Source: Chitinophaga qingshengii (GTDB lineage: Bacteria > Bacteroidota > Bacteroidia > Chitinophagales > Chitinophagaceae). From it: 64,000 nucleotides of DNA. The translations under genes and the position numbers were made by a program. The stretch is taken from contig NZ_JACVFC010000005.1 of the NCBI RefSeq assembly GCF_014529935.1, positions 372,001 to 436,000 of the forward strand, in the 5' to 3' direction. Shown one piece after another: positions 27,801 through 36,621 of this stretch. The notes beneath the pieces are model-generated. The model made no database searches. It was not told the DNA's origin and worked only from the letters and a program-made list of their open reading frames with translations. The first letter of the stretch is position 1. Every line of letters begins with the position of its first letter.

Positions 27801-28445
27801 GGCAATGATTTTTACATTGTATTTGGCCGCATATTTCAGCAGCACCTGGTTTACCTGGTCTTGTTCGGGGATGCCATGGCGTTGCATTTCCACGTAGAAA
27901 TCATCTCCGAAAATATCCAGCCACCATCTAAATTCCTTTTCGCCTTCTTCTTCTCCTTTGCGCAGAATGGTTTTCGGCACAGAAGCGCCCAGGCAGCAGG
28001 TGGTAGCGATCAGTCCTTTATGGTATTGTAAAATCAGTTCTTTATCGATACGCGGATATTTACCGTAAAGCCCTTCCATATAGCCCAGGGAGCAGAGTTT
28101 GATCAGGTTGCGGTATCCTTCGTCATCTTTCGCCAGGAGTACCTGGTGATAACGGATATCTTTTTCTTCACGGGTAAAAGCACGTTTGTGGCGGTTTTCC
28201 ACGAGGTAGAACTCACAACCGACAATCGGTTTTACTTTCAGTCTTTTATCCTTTGGATCACCGGGATTGAGTTTATTGTTATATGCTTCTGCCACAAACT
28301 GGAAAGCACCAAACATATTTCCATGGTCCGTAATAGCCAGTGCCGGCTGATTGGAGGCCATGGCTTTTTTGTACAGTGATTTGATATCGGCTGCACCATC
28401 CAGTAGTGAAAATTGCGTGTGTACGTGTAAGTGGGAAAAGATCAT
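24804..28445 (-). CDS. dnaE: DNA polymerase III alpha subunit
   Basis: A 1213-residue replicative polymerase. The N-terminal PHP domain opens with HLHVHTQFSLLDG and ALAITDHGNMFG. The palm carries PDIDTDF at about residue 421, with two catalytic Asp, and FIGPGRGSAAGS lies just before. Helix-hairpin-helix (about 860-900, RFGLGGLKGVG) and an OB domain (about 1030-1110, RLAVYVTNAQER) follow. It extends leading and lagging strands in the holoenzyme; beta-clamp binding is expected near the C-terminus but not pinpointed. ATG at 28445 is fixed by MIFSHLHVHTQ. A TACTTTTG promoter box lies 24 bases upstream. Confidence 0.97.
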   Translation of the reverse strand: MIFSHLHVHTQFSLLDGAADIKSLYKKAMASNQPALAITDHGNMFGAFQFVAEAYNNKLNPGDPKDKRLKVKPIVGCEFYLVENRHKRAFTREEKDIRYHQVLLAKDDEGYRNLIKLCSLGYMEGLYGKYPRIDKELILQYHKGLIATTCCLGASVPKTILRKGEEEGEKEFRWWLDIFGDDFYVEMQRHGIPEQDQVNQVLLKYAAKYNVKIIASNDSHYVDQADANAHDILLCINTGEKKSTPTNKEFSDDEVSSKNTRFAFYNDQFYFKTTEEMSALFHDLPQAIDNTNEIVDKVQLLDLKRDILLPNFPIPKEFLTQDQYLRHLTYEGARTRYVEMTADIEERINFELQVIENMGFAGYFLIVSDFIKAGRDLGVFIGPGRGSAAGSAVAYCIGITNIDPIKYNLLFERFLNPDRKSMPDIDTDFDDEGRQKVIDYVVQKYGRNQVAQIITYGTMAAKMSIKDVARVMDLPLIDSNGLAKLVPDKPGIQLDRIFNAPLEGEKSLSEKEGLAGEDIENVKRLRELIKGDDLQGEVLREACVLEGSVRNTGIHAAGIIIAPQDLYDLIPVSTAKDSDLLVTQFEGSIIESAGVIKMDFLGLKTLTIIKGALELIRMNHGVEIEIDNIPLDDAKTYELYQKGETNATFQFESPGMQKYLRELKPDRFDDLIAMNALYRPGPLEYIPSFIRRKHGMEPVTFDLPDMEEHLAETYGICVYQEQVMLLSQKLANFSRGDADILRKAMGKKQIAVLNKMKAQFMEGCASHGYDLKVCEKVWTDWEAFASYAFNKSHATCYAFVAYQTAYLKAHYPSEYMASVLNCASNIEKITFFMEECKRMGIDVLPPDVNESLKGFAVNKKGQIRFGLGGLKGVGEAAVENLLEERKKEGTFKTVFDFIKRVNQRAVNKKSLEALIMSGAFDCFPEFHRAQYFHKPENEPMSGLDKIVKFGQQVSAGASPIASLFGADEMPDVEPPKIPNCDPWPLIMKLNNERDITGIYISGHPLDDYRFELKHYNMNSVQELVEYQAEIATPGSTGGRSRERNFRLAVYVTNAQERISRNNRQFGIMTIEDYSGKFEFALWSEDFIRFAPYLKPGLCLFINGGFKSKRFNDNEYEFKVNSIQLLQEVKKTHTKQVYLATSPKHLKRETVDFLVENINRYPGNSPLHMQLVDIDNNLQVKLHTFNKNIEMNDELAHFLRKEPDIDVYIEIINK

Positions 28446-28469
28446 CTGCTAAGCTGTTTCGTCAGGCGT

Positions 28470-28496
28470 CAAAAGTACGATAGAATTTTGGTTCAA
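28470..28496 (-). promoter_or_regulatory. Probable dnaE promoter
   Basis: On the minus strand TTG (28496-28494) is followed after 16 bases by TACTTTTG (28477-28470), an exact TAnnTTTG. The spacing is shorter than the usual 19-20. The box lies 24 bases before the dnaE ATG. Confidence 0.5.
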
Positions 28497-28569
28497 TAAA
28501 AATCGATTATTTGCGTTCATAATTTGTAATTAATCAATATTTTAGCGCAAATTTTTTTAACCAGACACT

Positions 28570-29241
28570 ATGATGAGAATAAAGGGGCAATTATGGATGA
28601 AGTTATCGGTTTGTGCAATGGCATTAGGTTCCTGTTCTACCATCAAAAAAAGTACCGTTAAGCGGAATACCACGCCTACGGTGTCTGAATCGCGTCGTAT
28701 CACCTTCCTCGATCATATCAATACGCCTTCCCGTACCCACGGCGGATCTGCCACCAGCAGCAATAGAAACGTGAGCATCGGTAAAAACATTACCTATGCC
28801 AGCGCTAACCTGGAAAATGCCCAGAGCTGGCAGTTTAAATACGCACAATTGCTGGACGTACCGGTAGAAAATGTACTAAATTCCGGTTTGTATAAATTTA
28901 TTGAAGACTGGTGGGGCACACCTTATCGCCTGGGCGGTAAAACCCGTGATGGTATTGACTGTTCCGGTTTTGTGAACACATTGGTGAGCACTGTATTTCA
29001 GTTTGCGCTGACCGGTAATTCCGTAGAATTATACAGCAAGGTAAGGCAACACTTAAAAGAACGCGACCTCCGGGAAGGGGACCTGGTTTTCTTTAAAATC
29101 CATCACAGACGTATCTCTCACGTCGGCGTTTATCTCGATAACGACAAATTTGTACACGCTTCCACCAGCAATGGTGTGATGATCAGTGATCTCAACGAAC
29201 CTTACTGGAAACGTTATTTCGCAGGCGGCGGCAGGCTCTAG
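28570..29241 (+). CDS. NlpC/P60 (C40) peptidase lipoprotein
   Basis: A 223-residue protein. The signal ends at MALGSC (lipobox-like), followed by a basic, Ser/Thr-rich linker. The C40 domain (about 105-223) shows DGIDCSGFV with catalytic Cys131 and RRISHVGVYL with His184. Such enzymes cut peptide bonds in peptidoglycan stem peptides, in the periplasm. Two ATGs (28570 and 28573) are available; either gives the same lipoprotein. The divergent dnaE promoter is 70 bases upstream. The stop overlaps the final four bases of the convergent flippase gene. Confidence 0.9.
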   Translation: MMRIKGQLWMKLSVCAMALGSCSTIKKSTVKRNTTPTVSESRRITFLDHINTPSRTHGGSATSSNRNVSIGKNITYASANLENAQSWQFKYAQLLDVPVENVLNSGLYKFIEDWWGTPYRLGGKTRDGIDCSGFVNTLVSTVFQFALTGNSVELYSKVRQHLKERDLREGDLVFFKIHHRRISHVGVYLDNDKFVHASTSNGVMISDLNEPYWKRYFAGGGRL

Positions 29242-30728
29242 TACCGTAAGCCTATCTTGCCTTTGATCACTTCCCAGCCATTATTCACATCTTCCGACAG
29301 GCGGGCGTTGATGACTGCTGCGCCAAACAGTCCCATAAAGAGAATGGAGCGGACGATCGTATCAACATACATATTGAGCATAAATGGCAACTGTTGTACC
29401 AGCAACACGCCTCCAATGCCCAGCAGCACCGCCCATAACGTTTTCCAGTTGAGCGGCTGCATACCGAAACGTATCCAGATAAAGCCGAAACGAATCAGGT
29501 TAAAAAGACCTACAGTAATCAGATCGGCATAAGCGGCGCCAATGGTGCCGATCCGTTTTTGCAGGATATAGTTCAGGGCAATGGAAATAAATACCACCAC
29601 AATGGAGCTGACAAAGTCAAACCGCCAGTAGTTGGAGGTTTGAATGATCTGGTTGTTGATACCGGTGATGAGATCAATCATTTTAGCCAGGCCGAGGATA
29701 AATATAATCTGCACAATCAACTCCCAGCCTGGTCCCAGGTACAACACCAGGTTGTGCACCGATAACCAGATGGCCCCGAAAATGCCGACACCGGCGATAG
29801 ACAGGGTGATGGAGCTTTTGGTATACAGTTCCTGTATTTTGGCCAGGTCCTTGTTTTTCCAGGCAGTAGCCAGGATAGGGGTGGTGATGGCGTACATGCT
29901 GCGTTGCGGCACTTCCATGAAACTGATCACGAAGATGGCATAGCTGAACAGGCCTGCCTGTTCCAGTCCATGCAGACTGGAGATAATCAGTACGTCGTTG
30001 GTTTTCCGCAGCAGGGTGAACACGTTGGAAGAAAATACATAACTGCTGAAGATAAACATCCGTTTACCCAGCCGCCGGGTGACGTTACTGAGGCCGCCGG
30101 GGTTAAACTTCAATTGACCTGTACGCCAGATGATAATTAATAAGATGATCGCAGCAATGGCGTAAGGCAAACTAAACCAGTCGATATACTGTCCTACGCT
30201 GATCTGGGCAAAGGCCAGCAGTAGCAGCATAATGGTAGAAGCCATGCGGATGCCGCCTTCTTTCAGGAAGTTGGAGGCCACGGTTTTATGCAGTCCCCAG
30301 GCAAAGCCTTCCAGCATGTTAAACATCAGAATAAAAAACGTCAGGGGATAGATACCATTAAAATAGGTAATAAAGAGCGGGGAATTACCGCTGAACTTAC
30401 GGATGATCAATCCTTTGAAAAGAAGTGTAAAGAGGATGAACAGTCCGTAGCCGATGAGTGACACGATGAGCGTGAGTTTGGGCAGATCGTTTTTCTCCGG
30501 TTTCAGGTATTCGTGATAGAAGGGAAAGAACTTATTGATCACCGGTACCGCACCCAGAGAGGCACAGGTAGCGAGGAGGGTGCTGACATCGATGAGTACG
30601 CGGGTAAGACCGATTTCCTCTTTAGTGAGGAATTTGGGCATCAGCATAATCAGGTTGACTGCTCCGAAGGCAAATCCTATGTAAATGAAAATTGATGAAT
30701 AAATGCTTTGTTTTCGGATGATGCCCAT
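29238..30728 (-). CDS. Polysaccharide flippase (Wzx/MATE-like)
   Basis: A 496-residue membrane protein with about 14 helices, of the oligosaccharide flippase family. The ATG at 30728 (MGIIRKQSIYSSIFIYIGF) was chosen; the frame stays open to a TTG at 30749, which would add seven residues. It likely moves a lipid-linked oligosaccharide across the inner membrane. Divergent from it, starting 200 bases away, runs a cluster of glycosyltransferase and amino-sugar genes, and the pairing suggests it exports their product (inference). A repeat-unit polymerase is not visible. Confidence 0.85.
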   Translation of the reverse strand: MGIIRKQSIYSSIFIYIGFAFGAVNLIMLMPKFLTKEEIGLTRVLIDVSTLLATCASLGAVPVINKFFPFYHEYLKPEKNDLPKLTLIVSLIGYGLFILFTLLFKGLIIRKFSGNSPLFITYFNGIYPLTFFILMFNMLEGFAWGLHKTVASNFLKEGGIRMASTIMLLLLAFAQISVGQYIDWFSLPYAIAAIILLIIIWRTGQLKFNPGGLSNVTRRLGKRMFIFSSYVFSSNVFTLLRKTNDVLIISSLHGLEQAGLFSYAIFVISFMEVPQRSMYAITTPILATAWKNKDLAKIQELYTKSSITLSIAGVGIFGAIWLSVHNLVLYLGPGWELIVQIIFILGLAKMIDLITGINNQIIQTSNYWRFDFVSSIVVVFISIALNYILQKRIGTIGAAYADLITVGLFNLIRFGFIWIRFGMQPLNWKTLWAVLLGIGGVLLVQQLPFMLNMYVDTIVRSILFMGLFGAAVINARLSEDVNNGWEVIKGKIGLRY

Positions 30729-30832
30729 GTTCTGTTTTATGAAGCGCAAATATAGAAAGAATCTTTAAGGGGGCGAGATTACTGTCAGGAATTGTGTATT
30801 AGAGCACAACAAACAATAAATTTTTTTTATAA

Positions 30833-30863
30833 TTTGCAATCTGCAATTTATGACCTTATTTTG
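30833..30863 (+). promoter_or_regulatory. Probable promoter of the surface-polysaccharide gene cluster
   Basis: TTTG (30833-30836), a 20-base gap, then TATTTTG (30857-30863), one base short of TAnnTTTG. It lies 64 bases before the first gene of the six-kilobase rightward cluster, which runs to the terminator at 36622-36658. Confidence 0.45.
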
Positions 30864-30927
30864 CTGCCATCAATGTCAGGCTGGAAGGGCTGTGGATATT
30901 GTATAGTTTCATAAACCTGATTTACGC

Positions 30928-31689
30928 ATGTTAATAAAAATGCTCATTCGGAATTACCTGTATTTTGCGAATCGCAGGATGCCGGTAAAGCCTTATCCGC
31001 TGTCTTTTTGGGAGAAGAAAAAGGCCTTTTGGCGACGGTTTTCCAAAGAGGAGAATACGCTGAGCCCATCCTACCATTGGTTAAAAACACCAGGCGCATC
31101 CATACCGGTACCCGAATTAAAGGGGCTGTATGACGGTGTGATCCTGGGGCATTGGACCATGGACGCTGCATCTATGGCGCAGTTGTGGAACCGCCTGGTA
31201 CAGGAGCGCCCGAAAGTGATTGTAGAATGTGGTTGCGGGGTGAGCACCGTTATGTTTGCCAAATATTTTTCGCTGCATCGTCCGGATGGGATATTATTGT
31301 CCCTGGAACAGGATAGTAAGGAGAAAGCCCGTTTGGAAGGACGTTTGAAAGAACTGGGGCTGGAAAAGGGTATTCATATTTATCATTTGCCGGTAAGCGG
31401 TCCTGGTGAGGGATATGACTTCCGGCAGTTTGGCGGTTTGGCGGCGTTGCCATTTATGGAGCCGTTTGACTGGCTAATTGTAGACGGGCCTGCGGGCGGA
31501 GATGAGAGCCGTTATAATACGGTACCGTCTTTACAGTCGATGGCTAGGCCGGGGGCAACCTTTTTCCTGGACGATTCCCTGCGGGATGCAGAGATGAGCA
31601 TACTGGAGCGCTGGAACAATTTGCCCGGCATTAAGGTAGAAGGGATTTATCCGATTGGCAAAGGATTGGCTGTCGGGTTCTATAAATAA
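30928..31689 (+). CDS. Class I SAM-methyltransferase-like protein
   Basis: A 253-residue protein. Residues 97-107 (VIVECGCGVST) form a Rossmann motif I, and ILLSLEQD after it supplies the acidic residue expected for ribose binding. WLIVDGPAGG and ATFFLDDS suit motifs IV and V. It may modify a glycan or lipid; the target is unknown. It opens a rightward cluster, and the next gene begins five bases after its stop. Confidence 0.7.
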   Translation: MLIKMLIRNYLYFANRRMPVKPYPLSFWEKKKAFWRRFSKEENTLSPSYHWLKTPGASIPVPELKGLYDGVILGHWTMDAASMAQLWNRLVQERPKVIVECGCGVSTVMFAKYFSLHRPDGILLSLEQDSKEKARLEGRLKELGLEKGIHIYHLPVSGPGEGYDFRQFGGLAALPFMEPFDWLIVDGPAGGDESRYNTVPSLQSMARPGATFFLDDSLRDAEMSILERWNNLPGIKVEGIYPIGKGLAVGFYK

Positions 31690-31694
31690 GTATT

Positions 31695-32603
31695 ATGGCA
31701 ACATTAGCACCGATTATTTTTTTCGCCTATAAGCGACCGGATATTGCGAGAAAGGCCCTGGAGAGCCTGGCGCTCAATCCGGAAGCGGCAGAGAGTGAGT
31801 TGTATGTTTTTGCGGATGGGCCAAAAGAAGGTGCTACTGCGGAAACGTTGCAGCAGATAGCGGCTACCCGGGAAGTAATCCGCAGCCGCCAATGGTGTGG
31901 TACGGTACATATCGCCGAGCGGGTCCAGAACTATGGGCTGGCTAAATCGGTGATTACCGGGGTTACGGAAGTCATTGAAAAACATGGGAAAGCGATTATA
32001 GTGGAAGATGACCTGGTGTTGTCTCCCTATTTTTTACGGTATATGAATGAGGGGTTGGACCTGTATGAAGACGAGCCGCAGGTAGCGTCTTTACATGGAT
32101 ATGTTTATCCGGTACAGGAAAAGCTGCCGGAGACATTTTTTATCCGCGGGGCGGATTGCTGGGGCTGGGCCACCTGGGCTCGTGCCTGGAAACAGTTTGA
32201 GGCCGATGGGCAGAAACTGTATGATGCGATCCGGTTGAAAGGAGAGAGCAGGGCTTTCGATTTTAACAACACCTACGACTATATGAAAATGCTGCGTAAG
32301 CAGATCAGCGGCCAGAATGATTCCTGGGCTATCCGCTGGTATGCTTCTGCATTTTTGAAGAATATGCTGACATTATATCCTTCCCGCTCACTGGTACAGA
32401 ATATAGGGGGGGATGAATCGGCCACCCATATGGATGAAGCCGATGCGGAGAAATTTGAAGTAGTATTGTCGCCCACGCCGGTGCAGTTACAGAAAATACC
32501 CATAGAAGCCAGTGTACAGGGTACTACCGCCTTCGAAGATTATTTCAGGTCCAACAGATTAGGTTTCGTTCAACGGATTAAGCGATTTATCAAAAACAGG
32601 TAG
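31695..32603 (+). CDS. GT-A type glycosyltransferase
   Basis: A 302-residue protein opening with LAPIIFFAYKRPDIARKALESL, a nucleotide-sugar-binding N-terminus. The acidic metal-binding motif is VEDDL (about residues 100-104), and FIRGADCWGWATWARAW is typical of a group of sugar transferases related to GT2/GT13 folds. It is likely cytosolic or membrane-peripheral and adds one sugar to the growing repeat unit. It is cotranscribed with the preceding methyltransferase-like gene (gap 5 bases). Confidence 0.8.
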   Translation: MATLAPIIFFAYKRPDIARKALESLALNPEAAESELYVFADGPKEGATAETLQQIAATREVIRSRQWCGTVHIAERVQNYGLAKSVITGVTEVIEKHGKAIIVEDDLVLSPYFLRYMNEGLDLYEDEPQVASLHGYVYPVQEKLPETFFIRGADCWGWATWARAWKQFEADGQKLYDAIRLKGESRAFDFNNTYDYMKMLRKQISGQNDSWAIRWYASAFLKNMLTLYPSRSLVQNIGGDESATHMDEADAEKFEVVLSPTPVQLQKIPIEASVQGTTAFEDYFRSNRLGFVQRIKRFIKNR

Positions 32604-32706
32604 GGTACACGGTGTCCGTGTTTCCCGGGGGCTAACAGGCAGGAGGCTATTTGACGGTAGAAATTGGTAACCAGGTGTCCAACTTTCAACTCACAAAACC
32701 ATATGC

Positions 32707-33351
32707 ATGAATAATGATAATCGGAATTACGATTATTCGAACATTCTACCCAATGAAAGACCGGAATACCGCAAAATAACCAGTTTACTGGAGGCCGGCA
32801 GCAAAGTGCTGGACCTGGGTTGCGGTAATGGCCTGTTAATAGAGGCCATGCAACGGGAAAAACAATGCCGCTGCCAGGGTATGGAGCTTTCAGAGACAGG
32901 TGTGAACATCTGTCAGCAGAAAGGCCTGCAGGTAACCAGGGGGCGTATCGATGAAACGTTACCCTATGGAGATGATGAATTTGACACTGCGGTATGTAAT
33001 GTTACCATCCAGATGGTGATGTACCCGGAGAAATTATTGGCGGAAATGAAGCGGGTATCCCGCCGTCAGATCGTCTCATTTCCTAACTTTGCCTACTTTA
33101 CCAACCGGCTGGATATGCTGGTGAATGGCAGAATGCCCACCCGGATGCTGTTTGGTTACACCTGGTACAACACAGGGCACATTCACCAATTGTCGCTGCG
33201 CGACTTTGATGACCTGCTCCGGCAGGTGGGTGGGGTGCAAATAAAACGAAAACTATATGTGTCGGCAGGCTTTAAAGTGCTCGATGCGTTAGGGGGCCTG
33301 TTTCCGGGGTGGTTTCGTAAGACCGTCATCCTGGAAATGGCGAAGGAATAA
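32707..33351 (+). CDS. MetW-like SAM-dependent methyltransferase
   Basis: A 214-residue protein with motif I VLDLGCGNG (residues 34-42). The pattern VLDLGCGNGLLIEAM, QGMELSETGV, then PYGDDEFDTAVCNVTIQ and VSFPNFAYFTNRLDMLVNGRMP is that of the MetW family. In Proteobacteria MetW partners MetX in homoserine acylation; no MetX is present here, and the location among glycosyltransferases argues for a glycan role instead (inference). The ATG 32707 follows a 103-base gap that contains no clear terminator. Confidence 0.8.
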   Translation: MNNDNRNYDYSNILPNERPEYRKITSLLEAGSKVLDLGCGNGLLIEAMQREKQCRCQGMELSETGVNICQQKGLQVTRGRIDETLPYGDDEFDTAVCNVTIQMVMYPEKLLAEMKRVSRRQIVSFPNFAYFTNRLDMLVNGRMPTRMLFGYTWYNTGHIHQLSLRDFDDLLRQVGGVQIKRKLYVSAGFKVLDALGGLFPGWFRKTVILEMAKE

Positions 33352-33360
33352 AACCAGATT

Positions 33361-34362
33361 ATGAACGAAAGAGATTCAACATTATATTATTGTACACTGT
33401 TTGACAGTAATTATTTGTCCCGTGGGTTGGCCATGTATACCTCGCTGGCCGCTGTCTGTTCCGATTTCCACCTGTATGTTTTCGCATTTGACGACAAATG
33501 TCTGTCGGTTTTACGGAAAATGGCACTGCCGCACCTCACGGTGATCCCGCTGTCAGAATTTGAAGATCCCGCACTGCTGAAGGTAAAACCTACACGTAAC
33601 AGGGCAGAATATTGCTGGACCTGCAGTTCTTCCACTATTCTTTATTGCATACAACAATTTCAGTTGCCGCATTGTACCTATATCGATGCGGACCTGTATT
33701 TCTATAATAATCCCCGTGTACTGATGGAGGAGATGGGCAACCACTCCGTGATGATCACCGAACACCGGTATACGCCGAAGTACGATAAGAGTAAGCTGAG
33801 TGGTAAATACTGTGTACAGTATATTACTTTCCGCAACAACCGTTGGGGGCTGGAAGCCCTGGAATGGTGGCGTAATGCCTGCCTGGACTGGTGTTACGAC
33901 CGGCATGAAGATGGTAAGTTCGGCGATCAGAAATACCTGGACGACTGGCCTACCCGCTTCCTGAATGTATGGGTAATGGAAAACCCGGGTGGAGGCCTGG
34001 CTCTCTGGAACATCCAGCAATACGATGTGTTTAAGGCCGGCGACCGTTTGCGTTGCCGTGAAATCAGCACCGGCAAAGAGTTTGATCCGATTTTTTACCA
34101 TTTCCATTACCTGAAATATTTTAATGACAATACCATAGAACTGGGCAGACGCACCATTACACCAGCAGTGAAAAAACTGTTCTATGAACCATATATCCTG
34201 GAACTGGAGAAAACAAAGCGGCTGGTAGCGGGCATAGATCCGTCTTTCGATCCGCACGGCGCAAGGCCCCGTCCATCCGGACTGAAAGCCATGCTGGTGA
34301 CCCTGCTGCGCAAACTGACAAATGTTTATCATATATATCCCCTGAAGGAATCCGGGATTTAA
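33361..34362 (+). CDS. Glycosyltransferase, nucleotide-diphospho-sugar type
   Basis: A 333-residue protein. YIDADLYFYNNP (about residues 101-112) supplies a DxD metal site and is followed by FRNNRWGLEALEWWR and KFGDQKYLDDWP, as in GT8-related transferases of capsular and lipopolysaccharide loci. No membrane helix is seen. It starts nine bases after the MetW-like gene, and the ketoisomerase gene follows after nine bases, so the three genes are probably one transcript. The sugar moved is unknown. Confidence 0.8.
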   Translation: MNERDSTLYYCTLFDSNYLSRGLAMYTSLAAVCSDFHLYVFAFDDKCLSVLRKMALPHLTVIPLSEFEDPALLKVKPTRNRAEYCWTCSSSTILYCIQQFQLPHCTYIDADLYFYNNPRVLMEEMGNHSVMITEHRYTPKYDKSKLSGKYCVQYITFRNNRWGLEALEWWRNACLDWCYDRHEDGKFGDQKYLDDWPTRFLNVWVMENPGGGLALWNIQQYDVFKAGDRLRCREISTGKEFDPIFYHFHYLKYFNDNTIELGRRTITPAVKKLFYEPYILELEKTKRLVAGIDPSFDPHGARPRPSGLKAMLVTLLRKLTNVYHIYPLKESGI

Positions 34363-34371
34363 ATACGACGT

Positions 34372-34743
34372 ATGGCACATATCATCAATCTGACGACACA
34401 TAGTGATAAACGGGGAAACCTTACCGTTATAGAAAAACAGATCCCTTTCGATATCAAAAGGATCTTTTACATCTACGGTGTGGATGATTCCGTGAGAGGG
34501 GGCCACCGTCATCACAAAACTGTACAGGCCGCCATCTGTGTACATGGCAGCTGTATCGTGTCCAACAACAATGGCAAAGGAGAGCAGACCGACTTCGTGC
34601 TGGACCATCCGAATAAATGCCTGATACTGGAGCCGGAAGACTGGCATACCATGCATCATTTTACACCTGATGCCGTATTGCTGGTGATGGCCTCTACGCC
34701 TTTTGACGCAGCGGATTATATTTATGAACCTTATGACAACTGA
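34372..34743 (+). CDS. FdtA/QdtA-like sugar 3,4-ketoisomerase (cupin)
   Basis: A 123-residue cupin with the metal- or catalysis-like histidines GGHRHHKT (His45, His47, His48), and PEDWHTMHHF toward the end, as in FdtA and QdtA. These enzymes convert dTDP-4-keto-6-deoxyglucose to the 3-keto isomer, ahead of transamination to Fuc3N or Qui3N; galacto or gluco specificity cannot be read here. The next gene, the PLP aminotransferase, begins 7 bases after the stop, which is the usual arrangement of the two-step pathway. Confidence 0.88.
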   Translation: MAHIINLTTHSDKRGNLTVIEKQIPFDIKRIFYIYGVDDSVRGGHRHHKTVQAAICVHGSCIVSNNNGKGEQTDFVLDHPNKCLILEPEDWHTMHHFTPDAVLLVMASTPFDAADYIYEPYDN

Positions 34744-34750
34744 GAAGGTT

Positions 34751-35836
34751 ATGATTGATTATGAAAACCTCGGCTTACTGAATAAGCCCTTTTTCAACGA
34801 ATTCAAAGCAGCTTTCAACGATACGCTGGAAAGCGGCTGGTATATACTGGGTAATAAAGTAAAGGAATTTGAAACCGACTATGCGCAGTACCATGGCGTG
34901 AAACACTGCCTGGGACTGGCCAACGGCCTCGATGCCCTCATCCTGAGTTTGCGTGCGTTCAATTTTGCGCCCGGCGATGAAGTCATCGTACCCTCCAATA
35001 CCTATATTGCCACCATCCTCTCTATTGCGCAATGCGGTCTGAAACCCGTACTGGTAGAGCCGGATATCCATACGTACAATATTGACCCGGAGAAAATTCC
35101 CGCTGCCATTACCCCCCGTACCCGGGCTATTATGGTAGTGCATCTCTATGGTAAAAGCTGCGAGATGGACAAGATCGTGGCCATCAAGGAAAAACACAAC
35201 CTGGTGCTGATAGAAGACTGTGCGCAGTCACATGCCGCTTCCTTCAAAGGGCAGCTGACAGGCACTTTCGGGGAATTTGGCGCTTTCAGTTTTTATCCTA
35301 CCAAAAACCTGGGCGCCCTGGGCGATGCCGGTGCGGTATTGTGCAATGATGATGAGCTGGCCACAGCTATCCGCAGATTACGCAACTATGGCTCTGATGT
35401 AAAGTATTACAATGAAGTAGTCGGTTATAATTCCCGTTTGGATGAAGTGCAGGCGGCTTTCCTCAGTGTGAAGTTCAAATACCTGGCGCAGATCACTGAG
35501 CATAAACGAAAACTGGCGGATATCTATCATCAGGGACTGAAGAGCGATTTTATTAAACCTGTGGTACACCCGGATTATTTTGATGTGTACCATATCTACA
35601 ATATCCGCCACGAACGCCGCGATGAGCTGAAACAATTCCTGCTGGACAACGGCGTGAAAACGGATATCCACTATCCGCTACCACCGCATCAGCAGAAAGC
35701 GATGAAAGGGATAATCGAAGGCACTTCTTATCCTATTTCAGAAGAGATACACCGTACTACGCTGAGCCTGCCTTGCTCTTATTGCCATACGACAGCAGAT
35801 ATTGAGAAAGTGGTGGAAGTGATCAATAAATTCTAA
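34751..35836 (+). CDS. DegT/DnrJ/EryC1-family sugar aminotransferase (FdtB/QdtB-like)
   Basis: A 361-residue PLP enzyme. The Schiff-base lysine is Lys185 in FYPTKNLGALGDAG, and EDCAQSHAA supplies the conserved acidic residue. With the adjacent ketoisomerase it should make dTDP-3-amino-3,6-dideoxyhexose. Three starts are possible: TTG 34703, ATG 34733 and ATG 34751; the last was chosen since MIDYENLGLLNKPFFNEF matches the family N-terminus. The ATG at 34733 would overlap the ketoisomerase stop by 11 bases and would also work. No acetyltransferase of the FdtC/QdtC kind follows. Confidence 0.88.
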   Translation: MIDYENLGLLNKPFFNEFKAAFNDTLESGWYILGNKVKEFETDYAQYHGVKHCLGLANGLDALILSLRAFNFAPGDEVIVPSNTYIATILSIAQCGLKPVLVEPDIHTYNIDPEKIPAAITPRTRAIMVVHLYGKSCEMDKIVAIKEKHNLVLIEDCAQSHAASFKGQLTGTFGEFGAFSFYPTKNLGALGDAGAVLCNDDELATAIRRLRNYGSDVKYYNEVVGYNSRLDEVQAAFLSVKFKYLAQITEHKRKLADIYHQGLKSDFIKPVVHPDYFDVYHIYNIRHERRDELKQFLLDNGVKTDIHYPLPPHQQKAMKGIIEGTSYPISEEIHRTTLSLPCSYCHTTADIEKVVEVINKF

Positions 35837-35847
35837 AGCGAATAACT

Positions 35848-36606
35848 GTGACGGATAAACGATCATCACCGGTTGTCAGTATTATTACGGTATGCTACAA
35901 TGCCGGCAGGTTTATTGAAAGTACCATCCGTAGCGTGCTGTCGCAAACCTATCCGCATATTGAGTATATCATTGTAGATGGCGCTTCCAAAGACAATACG
36001 CTGGAGGTCATAGCTCCATTTCGTTCACGGATCGCTAAGGTGATATCGGAAAAAGACAAAGGGTTGTATGATGCCATGAATAAAGGCATGCAGCTGGCTA
36101 CCGGCGAATACCTGTTGTTTCTCAATGCAGATGATGTGCTGGCAGATGATACCGTGATTGAAAAGATGATGCATGCTTGTCCGGATGCCGATGTGTATTA
36201 CGGAGAAGCGATGTTCATCGATGAAAACGGGAAAGAGCTGGGGTTACGTTCGGAACAGACGCCGCATAAAGTACCGGCGCAACTGGACTGGAAAAGCCTG
36301 AAACACGGCATGGTCGTATCTCATCAGGCATATATCATACGCAGACGATTGAGTCCGTTGTACGATCTGCAATACAAAGTATGCGCCGATATCGATTGGA
36401 TGATCCGCACACTGAAAGCATCCCGTCATATTTGCAATACACATCTTACCGTATCAAAATTCAGGGTGGGCGGCACTTCCAAGCAACGGCAGCAGCTGGC
36501 CTGGAAGGAGCGGTACAAGATCCTGAGCCGTTATTACGGGCATATACCCAATTTTACGCATCATTTGTTTATTGGGTTGCGGTATATCTTCTCGAAAAAA
36601 TATTAA
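35848..36606 (+). CDS. GT2 glycosyltransferase
   Basis: A 252-residue GT-A enzyme with VSIITVCYNAGRFIESTIRS, IIVDGASKDNT and FLNADDVLADD (about residues 94-104, DxD-like). It is typical of polysaccharide gene clusters and works on the cytosolic side of the membrane. The only plausible start is GTG 35848, eleven bases after the aminotransferase stop. It is the last gene of the cluster and is followed by the terminator at 36622-36658. Confidence 0.88.
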   Translation: MTDKRSSPVVSIITVCYNAGRFIESTIRSVLSQTYPHIEYIIVDGASKDNTLEVIAPFRSRIAKVISEKDKGLYDAMNKGMQLATGEYLLFLNADDVLADDTVIEKMMHACPDADVYYGEAMFIDENGKELGLRSEQTPHKVPAQLDWKSLKHGMVVSHQAYIIRRRLSPLYDLQYKVCADIDWMIRTLKASRHICNTHLTVSKFRVGGTSKQRQQLAWKERYKILSRYYGHIPNFTHHLFIGLRYIFSKKY

Positions 36607-36621
36607 TCGACATCATGACAT

